This document shows, in pieces, positions 8,659 to 20,214 of a DNA stretch of 64,000 nt. The translations under genes and the position numbers were made by a program. Below the pieces are notes generated by a model, which saw nothing but the letters and a program-made list of their open reading frames with translations, ran no database searches and was not told the origin of the DNA. Positions within the stretch are counted from its first letter, which is position 1. Every line of letters begins with the position of its first letter. This DNA is from Shinella zoogloeoides (GTDB taxonomy: Bacteria; Pseudomonadota; Alphaproteobacteria; Rhizobiales; Rhizobiaceae): assembly GCF_003574625.1 (NCBI RefSeq), contig NZ_QNUJ01000015.1, positions 52,073-116,072 on the forward strand, read 5' to 3'.

Positions 8659-9300
8659 TCAGTGGGCCTTTTCCGTGGCGAGCTTGATGCCGAGCGCGAT
8701 GAAGACGAGGCCGCTCGTGCGGTCGATCCACTGGCTCATGCGCGAGAAGGCGGCCTGCATCTTCGGTGTCGTCATGAACAGCGAGACGCCGACGAACCAG
8801 GCGATGAGGCAGGTCGCCATGACGAGGCCGTAGCCGAACTTGACGGCGATCGGCGTATGGGCGCCGACGACCGTCGAGAAGATCGACAGGAAGAAGAAGA
8901 CGGCCTTGGGATTGAGCGCATTGGCAAGGAAGCCGAGGCCGAAGGCGCGCAGCGCCGTCTGCCGGCCCCTGTCCTCCTCACCGCCCATCGCCTCGACGGA
9001 AAGATCAGCCTTGCCGGCGCGCAGCGCCTTGATGCCGATATAGACGAGATAGGCGACGCCGCACCACTTCACGATGTTGAAGAGGTAGATCGACTGCGAG
9101 ATGATGAGGCCGAGCCCGAGGATCGTATAGGTGACATGCAGCATCAGCGCCGCGCCGATGCCGAAGGACGTGACGATTGCCGCGCGCCGTCCCTGCACGA
9201 TGGACTGGCGCATGACCATGGCAAGGTCCGCGCCGGGAGAGACGATGGCAAAGGCGAAGATCGCCATCAGGGAAGCTAGTTCGAAGAGATAGGGATGCAT
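8659..9300 (-). CDS. LysE/RhtB family amino-acid exporter
   Basis: 213-residue inner membrane protein with about six hydrophobic segments. The family pattern is clear: an N-terminal 'FAFAIVSPGADLAMVM..S...GRRAA' motif (about 14-41) and the central 'GFLANALNPKAVFFFLS' motif (about 123-139). Members export amino acids, homoserine or lactones; the substrate cannot be told. Located within the odhB-lpdA interval, same strand. One of three LysE-type genes in this window. Confidence 0.9.
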   Translation of the reverse strand: MHPYLFELASLMAIFAFAIVSPGADLAMVMRQSIVQGRRAAIVTSFGIGAALMLHVTYTILGLGLIISQSIYLFNIVKWCGVAYLVYIGIKALRAGKADLSVEAMGGEEDRGRQTALRAFGLGFLANALNPKAVFFFLSIFSTVVGAHTPIAVKFGYGLVMATCLIAWFVGVSLFMTTPKMQAAFSRMSQWIDRTSGLVFIALGIKLATEKAH

Positions 9301-9332
9301 CGCATCTGCTCCGTTTCAGGCGCAAGCCGCCG

Positions 9333-9758
9333 TCAAGAGACCAGCGCCGCGAACATCGCGGCAAGGCCAAGCATCGAGCCGACCCATGCCAGCGAGCGGA
9401 CATAGGGCACGCCAGCCAGATAGAGCGGAATGTAGACGATACGGCAGGCAAACCACAACCAGGCGCCGCCAATGCCCCAGCCTGAGGCATCGCCCCTCAG
9501 CGCGAGGGCCAGCGCCAGCGCGATGAAGGCCGGATAGGTCTCGCGGAAATTGCCGGATGCCCGCGCGGCGCGGCCGGCGATCTTGCCGGAAGGCTTGAAG
9601 TCCACGTCGCGCGGCCCGGGATTCCACGATGCGCCCATCGTCCTTGCGGCTTCCGCGCTCATCGTGAAGGCCTGCAGCATGACATGGACAGCGAGGAGAA
9701 CGGCGCTCCAGCCGACCATCGGCAGGAAAGGCGATGCGGAAAGGGAGGACAGGTCCAT
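9333..9758 (-). CDS. MAPEG family membrane protein
   Basis: 141-residue integral membrane protein with about four hydrophobic helices and the MAPEG signature around 'RASGNFRETYPAFIALALAL' (about 67-86). Eukaryotic members are glutathione-dependent; bacterial ones are mostly uncharacterised. Positioned directly after odhB in transcription order, behind a strong hairpin (9791-9818). Confidence 0.85.
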   Translation of the reverse strand: MDLSSLSASPFLPMVGWSAVLLAVHVMLQAFTMSAEAARTMGASWNPGPRDVDFKPSGKIAGRAARASGNFRETYPAFIALALALALRGDASGWGIGGAWLWFACRIVYIPLYLAGVPYVRSLAWVGSMLGLAAMFAALVS

Positions 9759-9790
9759 GGCAATTGCGCTTCCTGGCTTCTGGCTCGGTC

Positions 9791-9818
9791 GAAGCCGCCC
9801 CTGCTACGGGGCGGCTTC
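9791..9818 (-). terminator. Hairpin after odhB
   Basis: GAAGCCGCCCC (9791-9801) and GGGGCGGCTTC (9808-9818) form a perfect 11-bp stem with a 6-nt loop just past the odhB stop codon. No U-tract follows on the minus strand. Likely ends or trims the sucCDAB message before the MAPEG gene. Confidence 0.6.
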
Positions 9819-9832
9819 GGTCTCGCGAACGA

Positions 9833-11065
9833 TCAGAGATCGAGAACGAGGCGCTCCGGGTCTTCCAGGCTTTCCTTGACGCGCACCAGGAAGGTCACGG
9901 CTTCCTTGCCGTCGACCATGCGGTGGTCGTAGGAGAGCGCGAGATACATCATCGGACGGATGACGATCTGGCCGCCGACGACGACCGGGCGCTCCTGGAT
10001 CTTGTGCATGCCGAGGATGCCCGACTGCGGGGCGTTGAGGATCGGCGAGGACATCAGCGAGCCGTAGACGCCGCCGTTGGAGATGGTGAAGGTACCGCCC
10101 TGCATGTCGGCCATCGACAGCGCGCCGTCACGGGCGAGCTTGCCGAGACGGCCGATTTCCTTCTCGATCTCGGCGATCGACATCTGGTCGGCATCGCGCA
10201 CCACCGGGACCACGAGGCCCTTGTCCGTGCCGACGGCGACGCCGACATGGCAGTAGTTCTTGTAGATGATGTCCGTACCGTCGATCTCGGCGTTGACGGC
10301 CGGCAGTTCCTTCAGCGCGTGGGTGACGGCCTTGGTGAAGAAGCCCATGAAGCCGAGCTTCACGCCGTGCTTCTTCTCGAAGATGTCCTTGTAGCGGCTG
10401 CGCAGGTCCATCACGGCCTTCATGTCCACCTCGTTGTAGGTGGTCAGCATGGCGGCAGTGTTCTGCGCGTCCTTGAGGCGCTTGGCGATGGTCTGGCGCA
10501 GGCGCGTCATCTTCACACGCTCCTCGCGCGGCGCGTCGGCCGCCGAGGAGGCCGGACGGGCGGCAACCTTGACCGGCTCGGCCGAGGCGGCGGGGGCCGT
10601 GATGCCCTTGGCGACGGCGGCGATGACGTCGCCCTTCAGCACCTGGCCACGCTTGCCGGAACCATCGACCTGATCGGCCGCGATGTTGTTTTCGGCGAGC
10701 AGCTTGGCAGCGGCCGGAGCGGGCGGCATGGAGGACGCGCCGGCAGCGGGCTTGGCCTCGGCGGCAGGTGCCGCGGCGGCAGCTTTCTCGACCTTCTCGG
10801 CAGCGGCCGGAGCAGCGGCGGCGGCAGCGCCCTCGGCAATCTGGCCGAGCAGGCCGCCCGGCTCGACGGTGTCGCCGGCATTGGCGGTGATTTCCGACAG
10901 GACGCCGGAGGCCGGGGCCGGCACTTCGATCGTCACCTTGTCGGTTTCCAGTTCACAGAGCGGCTCGTCGGCCTTGATGGCGTCGCCCACCTTCTTGAAC
11001 CAGGTGCCGACGGTCGCTTCGCTGACGGATTCGCCCAAAGTCGGGACGCGGATTTCGGTAGCCAT
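9833..11065 (-). CDS. sucB: 2-oxoglutarate dehydrogenase E2, dihydrolipoyl succinyltransferase
   Basis: 410-residue E2 core of the 2-oxoglutarate dehydrogenase complex (also called odhB). A lipoyl domain (1-78) carries the lipoylated Lys43 in ETDKVT. An Ala/Pro-rich linker (about 80-115) leads to the E1/E3-binding domain (KLLAENNI...[11 protein letters not shown]) and the catalytic domain, which ends with the active-site HRMVDG near residue 380. Start at ATG 11065 gives the canonical [13 protein letters not shown]. It lies 49 bp downstream of sucA. Its partner E3, lpdA, is four genes further along. Confidence 0.97.
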   Translation of the reverse strand: MATEIRVPTLGESVSEATVGTWFKKVGDAIKADEPLCELETDKVTIEVPAPASGVLSEITANAGDTVEPGGLLGQIAEGAAAAAAPAAAEKVEKAAAAAPAAEAKPAAGASSMPPAPAAAKLLAENNIAADQVDGSGKRGQVLKGDVIAAVAKGITAPAASAEPVKVAARPASSAADAPREERVKMTRLRQTIAKRLKDAQNTAAMLTTYNEVDMKAVMDLRSRYKDIFEKKHGVKLGFMGFFTKAVTHALKELPAVNAEIDGTDIIYKNYCHVGVAVGTDKGLVVPVVRDADQMSIAEIEKEIGRLGKLARDGALSMADMQGGTFTISNGGVYGSLMSSPILNAPQSGILGMHKIQERPVVVGGQIVIRPMMYLALSYDHRMVDGKEAVTFLVRVKESLEDPERLVLDL

Positions 11066-11114
11066 GAGTTGAGTTCCGTTCGTTCGTGTCTTTGCGTTAG
11101 GGGAACCGGGCGGC

Positions 11115-14111
11115 TTAGCCGCCCAGTGCGTCCTCGAGGAAGGCGGCAAGCTGCGCGAGATGCTTGGACATCAGGCCCGTCGCCGGCGAGGCGGCGGCCG
11201 GACGGCCGGTATAGCGCACGCGCTGGTACTTGGCGTCGATATGCGCCAGCACCCATTCCAGATACGGGTCGATGAAGGCCCAGGCGCCCATGTTCTTGGG
11301 CTCTTCCTGGCACCACACCATCTCCGCGTTGCGGAAGCGGGAGAGCTCGTTGATCAGCGCCTTGGCCGGGAACGGGTAGAGCTGTTCGAGGCGCAGCAGG
11401 TAGACGTCGTCGATACCGCGCTTCTCGCGCTCTTCCAGAAGGTCGTAATAGACCTTGCCCGAGCACATCACGACGCGGCGGATCTTGGCGTCCTTCTGGA
11501 GCTTGATCGGGCCGTCCTTGATGACCTCGGCATCGTCCCACAGCAGGCGATGGAACGAGCTTTCGCCCGCCATTTCCGACAGCGAGGAGACGGCGCGCTT
11601 GTGGCGCAGCAGCGACTTCGGCGTCATCATGATCAGCGGCTTGCGGAAGTCGCGCTTCACCTGGCGGCGCAGGATGTGGAAGTAGTTCGCCGGCGTCGTG
11701 ACGTTGGCGACCTGCATATTGTCTTCCGCGCAGAGCTGCAGGAAGCGTTCGAGGCGGGCGGAGGAGTGCTCCGGACCCTGCCCCTCATAGCCGTGCGGCA
11801 GGAGGCACACGAGGCCCGACATGCGCAGCCATTTGCGTTCGCCCGACGAGATGAACTGGTCGAAGATGACCTGCGCGCCGTTGGCGAAGTCGCCGAACTG
11901 GGCTTCCCACAGGGTGAGCGCGTTCGGGCGGGCCAGCGAGTAGCCGTATTCGAAGCCGAGCACCGCTTCTTCCGAGAGCATCGAGTTGATGACCTCGTAG
12001 CGCGCCTGCGTCGGCGAGAGGTTGGCAAGCGGGATGTAGCGGTCTTCGGACTCCTGATCGTAGAGAACCGAATGGCGCTGCGAGAAGGTGCCGCGCTCGC
12101 AGTCCTGGCCGGACAGGCGGATTTTCGTGCCCTCGACGCAGAGCGTGCCGAAGGCCAGCGCCTCGCCCATCGCCCAGTCGATGCCCTCGCCCGTTTCGAC
12201 CATCTGCATGCGGTTGTCCATGAACCGCTGGATGGTCTTGTGGGCGTGGAAGCCTTCGGGGATCGTCGCGATCTTGCGGCCGATCTCTTTGAGCTGCTTC
12301 ATCGGCACCGAGGTCTTGCCGCGGCGCTGTTCGTCCTGGTTGTCGGCCGAGCGCAGGCCCGACCACACGCCGTCGAGCCAGTCGGCCTTGTTCGGCTTGT
12401 AGGACTGGCCGATCTCGAATTCGGTTTCGAGGTTGGCGCGCCAGTCGGCCTTCATCTTCTCGAATTCGCCCTCGGTGATGACGCCTTCGGCGATCAGGCG
12501 CGAGCCGTAGAGATTGACGACCGTCTTGTGGGCGCGGATCGCCTTGTACATCTTCGGCTGGGTGAACGCCGGCTCGTCGCCTTCGTTATGGCCGAAGCGG
12601 CGGTAGCAGAAGATATCCAGCACGACCGGCTTGTGGAAGGTCATGCGGAATTCGGTCGCGACCTTGGCGGCATAGGTCACCGCCTCCGGGTCGTCGCCGT
12701 TCACATGGAAGATCGGCGCCTCGATCATCTTCGCCACGTCGGACGGATAGGGCGAGGAGCGCGAGAAGGCCGGGTTCGTGGTGAAGCCGATCTGGTTGTT
12801 GATGATGACATGCACGGTGCCGGCGACGCGGTGGCCGCGCAGGCCCGAAAGGCCGAGGATCTCGGCAACGACGCCCTGGCCCGCGAAGGCCGCATCGCCG
12901 TGCAGCAGCAGCGGCATGACCTTGGCGCGTTCGCGCAGCGGAATGATGTCGCCCTCGAAGACGGTCGCCATCTGGTCCTGCTTGGCGCGGGCCTTACCCA
13001 TGACGACCGGGTTGACGATCTCCAGATGCGAGGGGTTGGCGGTCAGCGAAAGGTGCACCTTGTTGCCGTCGAACTCACGGTCCGAGGAGGCGCCGAGGTG
13101 GTACTTCACGTCGCCCGAGCCTTCCACGTCGTCGGGCGCGTAGGAGCCGCCCTTGAACTCGTGGAAAACGGCACGGTGGGGCTTGGCCATCACGTTGGTC
13201 AGGACGTTGAGGCGGCCGCGGTGCGCCATGCCGAGCACGATTTCCTTGAGGCCCATCTGGCCGCCGCGCTTGATGATCTGCTCCAGCGCCGGGATCAGCG
13301 CCTCGCCGCCGTCAAGGCCGAAGCGCTTGGTGCCCTTGTACTTGACGTCGATGAACTGCTCGAAGCCTTCCGCCTCGATCAGCTTCTGCAGGATCGCCTT
13401 CTTGCCTTCGACGGTGAAGTCGACGCCCTTGTCCGGGCCTTCGATGCGCTCCTGGATCCAGCCCTTCTCTTCCGGGTTGGAGATGTGCATGAACTCGACG
13501 CCGATGGTCGAGCAATAGGTGCGCTCGAGGATTTCGACCATTTCGCGCACGGTCGCGTATTCGAGGCCGAGCACGTTGTCGATGAAGATCTTGCGGTCGA
13601 GATCCTTCTCCTCGAAACCGTAGTTCGAGGGCGAAAGCTCGTGATAGTCCTCGACCGGGGCGGCGATGCCGAGTGGGTCGAGTTTCGCATGCAGGTGGCC
13701 GCGGGCGCGATAGGCGCGGATCATCATGATGGCGCGCACGGAATCGCGCGTCGCCTGGTTGACGTCGGCCTGGTTGACCGGCGCGCCGGTCTGCGCGGCG
13801 ACGGCCTCGGCCTTCGCCTGGACCTTCTTTTCGAGAACCTTCTCGACCATGCCCCAGTTGCCGTCGAGCGCCGAGACGAGTTCGCCGTTTGCGACGATCG
13901 GCCAGTTCGCGCGCTTCCACGAGGCGCCCTTGGCCGCCTTGATCACGTCGGAGGGCTGGTCTTCGAGGGCCTTGAAGAAGGTCCGCCATTCCTCGCCGAC
14001 GGAGGCGGGATCCGCCTCGTAGCTGGCATAGAGCTGTTCGATATAGGCTGCGTTCGCCCCGTCGAGGAAGGACGTGGCCAGGAATTGTTCGTTGGCGTCT
14101 TGCCGTGCCAT
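11115..14111 (-). CDS. sucA: 2-oxoglutarate dehydrogenase E1
   Basis: 998-residue thiamine diphosphate-dependent decarboxylase that converts 2-oxoglutarate and transfers succinyl to the E2 lipoyl group. The N-terminus ([19 protein letters not shown]) is the E2-interaction segment. Later landmarks are [22 protein letters not shown] (thiamine diphosphate/Mg2+ region), [25 protein letters not shown] and [12 protein letters not shown] near the C-terminus. Full length for alphaproteobacteria. Preceded by two tandem hairpins after sucD (14160-14212), which may set its expression relative to sucCD. Confidence 0.98.
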   Translation of the reverse strand: MARQDANEQFLATSFLDGANAAYIEQLYASYEADPASVGEEWRTFFKALEDQPSDVIKAAKGASWKRANWPIVANGELVSALDGNWGMVEKVLEKKVQAKAEAVAAQTGAPVNQADVNQATRDSVRAIMMIRAYRARGHLHAKLDPLGIAAPVEDYHELSPSNYGFEEKDLDRKIFIDNVLGLEYATVREMVEILERTYCSTIGVEFMHISNPEEKGWIQERIEGPDKGVDFTVEGKKAILQKLIEAEGFEQFIDVKYKGTKRFGLDGGEALIPALEQIIKRGGQMGLKEIVLGMAHRGRLNVLTNVMAKPHRAVFHEFKGGSYAPDDVEGSGDVKYHLGASSDREFDGNKVHLSLTANPSHLEIVNPVVMGKARAKQDQMATVFEGDIIPLRERAKVMPLLLHGDAAFAGQGVVAEILGLSGLRGHRVAGTVHVIINNQIGFTTNPAFSRSSPYPSDVAKMIEAPIFHVNGDDPEAVTYAAKVATEFRMTFHKPVVLDIFCYRRFGHNEGDEPAFTQPKMYKAIRAHKTVVNLYGSRLIAEGVITEGEFEKMKADWRANLETEFEIGQSYKPNKADWLDGVWSGLRSADNQDEQRRGKTSVPMKQLKEIGRKIATIPEGFHAHKTIQRFMDNRMQMVETGEGIDWAMGEALAFGTLCVEGTKIRLSGQDCERGTFSQRHSVLYDQESEDRYIPLANLSPTQARYEVINSMLSEEAVLGFEYGYSLARPNALTLWEAQFGDFANGAQVIFDQFISSGERKWLRMSGLVCLLPHGYEGQGPEHSSARLERFLQLCAEDNMQVANVTTPANYFHILRRQVKRDFRKPLIMMTPKSLLRHKRAVSSLSEMAGESSFHRLLWDDAEVIKDGPIKLQKDAKIRRVVMCSGKVYYDLLEEREKRGIDDVYLLRLEQLYPFPAKALINELSRFRNAEMVWCQEEPKNMGAWAFIDPYLEWVLAHIDAKYQRVRYTGRPAAASPATGLMSKHLAQLAAFLEDALGG

Positions 14112-14159
14112 GGTTCTCTGCGGGCGCCGCCCGCCTCCCGAACGATCGTGTTGTGACTG

Positions 14160-14212
14160 CCCGGCACATCTTGCCGGGAAGAGCCAGAGAGGCCGGCATT
14201 TCAGCCGGCCTC
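14160..14212 (-). promoter_or_regulatory. Tandem hairpins between sucD and sucA
   Basis: Hairpin one is GAGGCCGGC/GCCGGCCTC (14189-14212, 9-bp stem). Hairpin two is CCCGGCA/TGCCGGG (14160-14178, 7-bp stem). Both are perfect and lie in a 116-bp gap between two genes otherwise expected to be co-transcribed. They lack U-tracts, which suggests processing, stabilisation or partial attenuation. Confidence 0.55.
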
Positions 14213-14227
14213 CCCTCGTTTCGTTTC

Positions 14228-15130
14228 TCAGCCCTTGAGGACTTCGACCAGGGTCTTGCCGAGGCGTGCCGGCGAAGGCGAAACGCGGATGCCCGCAGCT
14301 TCCATCGCCGCGATCTTGGATTCCGCATCGCCCTTGCCGCCGGAAACGACAGCGCCGGCGTGGCCCATGGTGCGGCCCTTCGGAGCGGTACGGCCCGCGA
14401 TGAAGCCGGCCATCGGCTTCTTGCGGCCCTTCTTGGCCTCGTCGATGAGGAACTGCGCCGCATCTTCCTCGGCCGAGCCGCCGATTTCGCCGATCATGAT
14501 GATCGAGGTCGTGGCGTCGTCGGCCAGGAACATCTCAAGCACGTCGATGAACTCGGTGCCCTTGACCGGGTCGCCGCCGATGCCGACGGCCGTCGTCTGG
14601 CCGAGGCCTTCGTTGGACGTCTGGAAGACGGCTTCATAGGTCAGCGTGCCGGAGCGCGAGACGATGCCGACCGAACCCTTGCGGAAGATCGAGCCCGGCA
14701 TGATGCCGATCTTGCATTCTTCCGGCGTCAGGATGCCGGGGCAGTTCGGACCGAGCAGACGCGACTTGGAGCGGTCGAGGCGGGCCTTGACGCGCACCAT
14801 GTCGGCAACCGGGATGCCTTCGGTGATGCAGGTGATGAACGGGATTTCCGCATCGATAGCCTCAATGATCGCGTCCGCGGCACCTGCCGGCGGAACGTAG
14901 ATCACGGATGCGTCCGCACCGGTCTTCTCGCGGCCTTCGGCGACGGAAGCGAAGATCGGCAGGCTTTCGCCCTTGGAACCGGTCCAGGTTTCGCCGCCCT
15001 TCTTCGGGTGGATGCCGCCGACCATCTGCGTGCCGTAATAGGCGAGCGCCTGTTCGGTGTGGAAGGTGCCGGTCTTGCCGGTCAGGCCCTGAACGAGGAC
15101 CTTGGTGTTCTTGTTGACGAGAATCGACAT
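14228..15130 (-). CDS. sucD: Succinyl-CoA synthetase alpha subunit
   Basis: 300 residues. Binds CoA and carries the phosphorylated histidine of succinyl-CoA synthetase. CoA-binding Rossmann region [14 protein letters not shown] near the N-terminus; phospho-His in [18 protein letters not shown] near residue 250. Expected length. It starts 18 bp after the sucC stop codon, the normal sucCD pairing. Confidence 0.98.
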   Translation of the reverse strand: MSILVNKNTKVLVQGLTGKTGTFHTEQALAYYGTQMVGGIHPKKGGETWTGSKGESLPIFASVAEGREKTGADASVIYVPPAGAADAIIEAIDAEIPFITCITEGIPVADMVRVKARLDRSKSRLLGPNCPGILTPEECKIGIMPGSIFRKGSVGIVSRSGTLTYEAVFQTSNEGLGQTTAVGIGGDPVKGTEFIDVLEMFLADDATTSIIMIGEIGGSAEEDAAQFLIDEAKKGRKKPMAGFIAGRTAPKGRTMGHAGAVVSGGKGDAESKIAAMEAAGIRVSPSPARLGKTLVEVLKG

Positions 15131-15148
15131 GAGGTCTGGGTCCTTCAG

Positions 15149-16342
<1,194 letters not shown>

Positions 16343-16368
16343 CGGGAAAATCCTGTCTGGCTACCGGA

Positions 16369-17412
<1,044 letters not shown>

Positions 17413-17424
17413 TTAAAAATTCAA

Positions 17425-17452
17425 CACATACTTTTGGACTGAAATATTTCAA
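17425..17452 (-). promoter_or_regulatory. Candidate sigma-70 promoter for mdh-suc
   Basis: On the minus strand TTGAAA, a 16-bp spacer and TATGTG lie about 95 bp upstream of the mdh start, inside an AT-rich patch that contrasts with the GC-rich surroundings. Prediction by eye only. Confidence 0.4.
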
Positions 17453-17471
17453 TCGGTTAGATGCAAAATAT

Positions 17472-17487
17472 CTTACGTAAACGTAAG
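17472..17487. promoter_or_regulatory. Palindrome CTTACGTAAACGTAAG upstream of mdh
   Basis: Perfect 6-bp arms (CTTACG/CGTAAG) around TAAA, about 20 bp upstream of the candidate -35 of mdh. The shape resembles operators of MerR-family regulators such as LiuR (TTTACG-type arms). The regulator is not encoded in this window, so the assignment is inference. Confidence 0.5.
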
Positions 17488-17495
17488 TATTTCCG

Positions 17496-18689
17496 TCACG
17501 CTTCCGTCACCTTTCCATCGTATCTTGCCCGATGGTCGGCAAGATATTCCGTGCTGCGGATCTCGATGAGGCGCGACACTGTCCGGTCGAATTCGAAGCC
17601 TTCCGTTCCCTTGCGGGTCACCAGCAGGTTCTCCGGCGCCGCCGCCGCGGAAGCGAAGAGCCGCGCCCGATGATCGTAGATCGTATCGACGAGATTGATG
17701 AAGCGCTTCGTCTCGTTGCGCTTCTCCGCTCCCAGAAGAGGAATATGATCGACGAAGAGCGTATCGAAATACGCGAGGATTTCGAGATAGTCGGCCGCGC
17801 CCAGGGGCCGCTCGCACAGATCCGCGAAAGAGAACCGGGCGATCCGCCCCGCCGCCTGCGGCACCGCGATGCTCCGGCCACGGAAGGAGATCGTCCGCGG
17901 GCCGGTCGACATACCCGCCGTCTCCCGCCGCCAGGCCGCATCCATCGCCATGTCGGCCTCCGCGCCGAGCGGATGGCGGAAGACGGGCAGGCCGCTGTCC
18001 TTTTCGAGCCGGTAATCGGTCAGCGAGTCCAGCGGCACGATCTCGACATGCTGTTTCAGGAGATCGACGAAGGGCAGGAAAAGCCCGCGATTGAGCCCGT
18101 CCTTGTAGAGATTGTCCGGCTCCACATTGGAGGTCGCGACGAGAATGCAGCCGCGCTGGAACAGCTCTCCGAAAAGCCGCGACAGGATCATCGCATCGGC
18201 GATGTCGGTCACGGAGAATTCGTCGAAGCAGAGCAGCCGCGCCTCCTCGATGAGGCTCGCCGCCACCGGCGGCACGGGATCGGCCTGCTTGGTCTCCCCG
18301 GCCTTCAGCTTCTGGCGGTGCTTGTGGATGCGCTCGTGCACATCGGCCATGAACTCGTGGAAATGCGCCCGGCGTTTGCGCTTGACCGGCGCGAGCTCGA
18401 AGAACATGTCCATCAGCATGGTCTTGCCGCGCCCGACCCCGCCATAGAGATAGAGCCCCTTCGGAACGCTGGCGCTTTCGGGCTTGCGGGAGGCGAAAAG
18501 CCAGCCGAGGGCGCTCGACTTGCGCGCCGGGCGCTGGGCATGGACCTCCCCGAGCAGGCGGTCGAAGCGCAGGGCCATCGCCTTCTGCGCCGGATCCGCC
18601 TTCAGCGCGCCGCTTGCGACAAGGGCCTCCAGCCTATCCGAGACGCCGTGGTCCGGATGTGTCGAAACCCTGTCCCAGTCCTTGCCCAT
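17496..18689 (-). CDS. zapE: Cell division protein ZapE, AFG1-like ATPase
   Basis: 397-residue AAA ATPase of the AFG1/ZapE family (COG1485). Walker A GGVGRGKT is at about 83-90, Walker B LLCFDEF follows, and ATSNVEPDNLYKDGLNR and the C-terminal 'INLVDTIYDHRARL' are family landmarks. ZapE acts on the Z-ring in E. coli; the mitochondrial homologue takes part in protein quality control. ATG 18689 is preferred; an in-frame TTG lies three codons upstream (18698). zapE next to mdh is a common rhizobial arrangement. Its stop is only about 8 bp from the mdh operator palindrome. Confidence 0.93.
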   Translation of the reverse strand: MGKDWDRVSTHPDHGVSDRLEALVASGALKADPAQKAMALRFDRLLGEVHAQRPARKSSALGWLFASRKPESASVPKGLYLYGGVGRGKTMLMDMFFELAPVKRKRRAHFHEFMADVHERIHKHRQKLKAGETKQADPVPPVAASLIEEARLLCFDEFSVTDIADAMILSRLFGELFQRGCILVATSNVEPDNLYKDGLNRGLFLPFVDLLKQHVEIVPLDSLTDYRLEKDSGLPVFRHPLGAEADMAMDAAWRRETAGMSTGPRTISFRGRSIAVPQAAGRIARFSFADLCERPLGAADYLEILAYFDTLFVDHIPLLGAEKRNETKRFINLVDTIYDHRARLFASAAAAPENLLVTRKGTEGFEFDRTVSRLIEIRSTEYLADHRARYDGKVTEA

Positions 18690-18727
18690 GGGCGGCAATC
18701 ATCCGTATCGATGGCGAAAGGGCGAAA

Positions 18728-19273
18728 TCAGCGCGAGAGGCTGAGCGGCTGGCCCGAATTGGTCGAACCGTCGAAGCGGGAATCGGCCGACTTGTAGAGG
18801 CGTCCAATCGCATTGCCATTGAGGTCCTTGAGGATGACCTGCTTGCCGGCCACTTCCCAGGAGCGCATGGTCGTCAGTTCACCGGCGCAGCCGCGCGTGC
18901 CGCCGCGAAGGCCGCTGCCGAGATTGGTAAGCGTCAGGAACATGTCGCAGGAGGACGGGCCGTTGGAAACGCGCCAGTTGCCGACCATGCCTTCCTTCTT
19001 GACCTCGAGGCCGTTGGCCGCTGCCGCGGCATCGCCGCCCATGCCCGTGCCGGTCGCCATCGCCGTATCGGTCGTCGGCTTGTCCGGGAACTGGCCGCCG
19101 GCGGTGCTCGTCGTCGGATCGGGAAGCTGGCTCGAAGAGACCGTGCCGACCGGCTGGGCTTCGAGAGGCCGCAGGTTCGGCTGCGTATTGACGCTGTCCA
19201 TCGAAGCGGTGCGCTGGCAACCGGCAAGAGCAAGCGCCATCATCAGTCCGCCTGCCGCATGGTGAATCCGCAT
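18728..19273 (-). CDS. Omp19-like lipoprotein, protease inhibitor Inh/AprI domain
   Basis: 181 residues. A lipoprotein signal peptide ends in the lipobox LALAGC (Cys19). A low-complexity Thr/Gly/Pro linker (about 25-85) follows, then an Inh-type beta-barrel domain (about 90-178: [20 protein letters not shown]...[14 protein letters not shown]). This is the architecture of Brucella Omp19, a surface lipoprotein that inhibits proteases. The two cysteines in the domain match the family disulfide. It lies between zapE and sdhB on the same strand, downstream of the sdh hairpin, and so may have its own promoter. Confidence 0.85.
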   Translation of the reverse strand: MRIHHAAGGLMMALALAGCQRTASMDSVNTQPNLRPLEAQPVGTVSSSQLPDPTTSTAGGQFPDKPTTDTAMATGTGMGGDAAAAANGLEVKKEGMVGNWRVSNGPSSCDMFLTLTNLGSGLRGGTRGCAGELTTMRSWEVAGKQVILKDLNGNAIGRLYKSADSRFDGSTNSGQPLSLSR

Positions 19274-19362
19274 CTCGATACTCCCGATATCTGCCCGATA
19301 CTGCTGCCCTGCAGCAATTCCCGCCGAATTAACGTGAATCGCCCGCGCGAATCAAGATGAAA

Positions 19363-19382
19363 CGGCCCGAATGATCGGGCCG
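19363..19382 (-). terminator. Hairpin terminator after sdhB
   Basis: CGGCCCGA and TCGGGCCG form an 8-bp stem with an ATGA loop, followed on the minus strand by TTTC. It lies 34 bp past the sdhB stop. Weak U-tract but a good position. Confidence 0.6.
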
Positions 19383-19416
19383 CCTCCTCACGTTTCATGA
19401 ACGTCGCTTATGGAGA

Positions 19417-20196
19417 TCAGAGGCGACGCTCGACCAGCATCTTCTTGATTTCGCCGATCGCCTTGGCAGGATTGAGGCCCTTCGGGCAGGCCTGGGCGCA
19501 ATTCATGATCGTGTGGCAGCGATAGAGGCGGAAGGGGTCTTCCAGGTTGTCGAGACGCTCGCCCGTGGCCTCGTCGCGGCTGTCGATCAGCCAGCGATAG
19601 GCCTGGAGCAGTACGGCGGGGCCGAGATAGCGGTCGCCGTTCCACCAGTAGCTCGGACAGGAGGTCGAGCAGCAGGCGCACAGGATGCACTCGTAGAGGC
19701 CGTCGAGCTTGAGGCGGTCCTCATGGCTCTGCTTCCACTCCTTGGCCGGCGTCGGCGACACGGTCTTCAGCCAGGGCTCGATGGAGCGGTGCTGGGCGTA
19801 GAAATTGGTAAGGTCGGGAACGAGGTCCTTGACCACCGGCATATGCGGCAGCGGATAGACCTTCACGGTGCCCTTCACCTCGTCCATGCCCTTGGTGCAG
19901 GCGAGCGTGTTGGTGCCGTCGATGTTCATGGCGCAGGAGCCGCAGATGCCTTCGCGGCAGGAGCGACGCAGCGTCAGCGTCGGGTCGATCTTGTTCTTGA
20001 TGTAGAGCAGCGCATCGAGGACCATCGGGCCGCAATCGTCGACATCGATGTAGAACGTGTCGATCGACGGGTTCTTCCCATCGTCCGGGTTCCAGCGGTA
20101 GATGCGGAACTCGCGAGTGTTCGTGGCCCCGTCCGGCTTCGGCCAGACCTTGCCTTCGGTCATCTGCGAGTTCTTCGGGAGAGCGAGTTCAACCAT
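19417..20196 (-). CDS. sdhB: Succinate dehydrogenase iron-sulfur subunit
   Basis: 259 residues. Carries electrons from the flavoprotein to quinone through three Fe-S clusters. The ligands are visible: [2Fe-2S] [15 protein letters not shown] (about 80-94), [4Fe-4S] [17 protein letters not shown] (about 172-188) and [3Fe-4S] [17 protein letters not shown] (about 229-245). It lies 18 bp after sdhA and is the last gene of sdhCDAB. Confidence 0.98.
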   Translation of the reverse strand: MVELALPKNSQMTEGKVWPKPDGATNTREFRIYRWNPDDGKNPSIDTFYIDVDDCGPMVLDALLYIKNKIDPTLTLRRSCREGICGSCAMNIDGTNTLACTKGMDEVKGTVKVYPLPHMPVVKDLVPDLTNFYAQHRSIEPWLKTVSPTPAKEWKQSHEDRLKLDGLYECILCACCSTSCPSYWWNGDRYLGPAVLLQAYRWLIDSRDEATGERLDNLEDPFRLYRCHTIMNCAQACPKGLNPAKAIGEIKKMLVERRL

Positions 20197-20214
20197 GTCC
20201 AGTTCTCCTCGATA

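Noticed and set aside
11160..14156. 998-codon plus-strand open frame opposite sucA
   Set aside because: Exact shadow of sucA with no domain or ribosome-binding site. The same holds for open frames opposite sucCD-mdh (14105-16597) and sdhBA (19513-22269).
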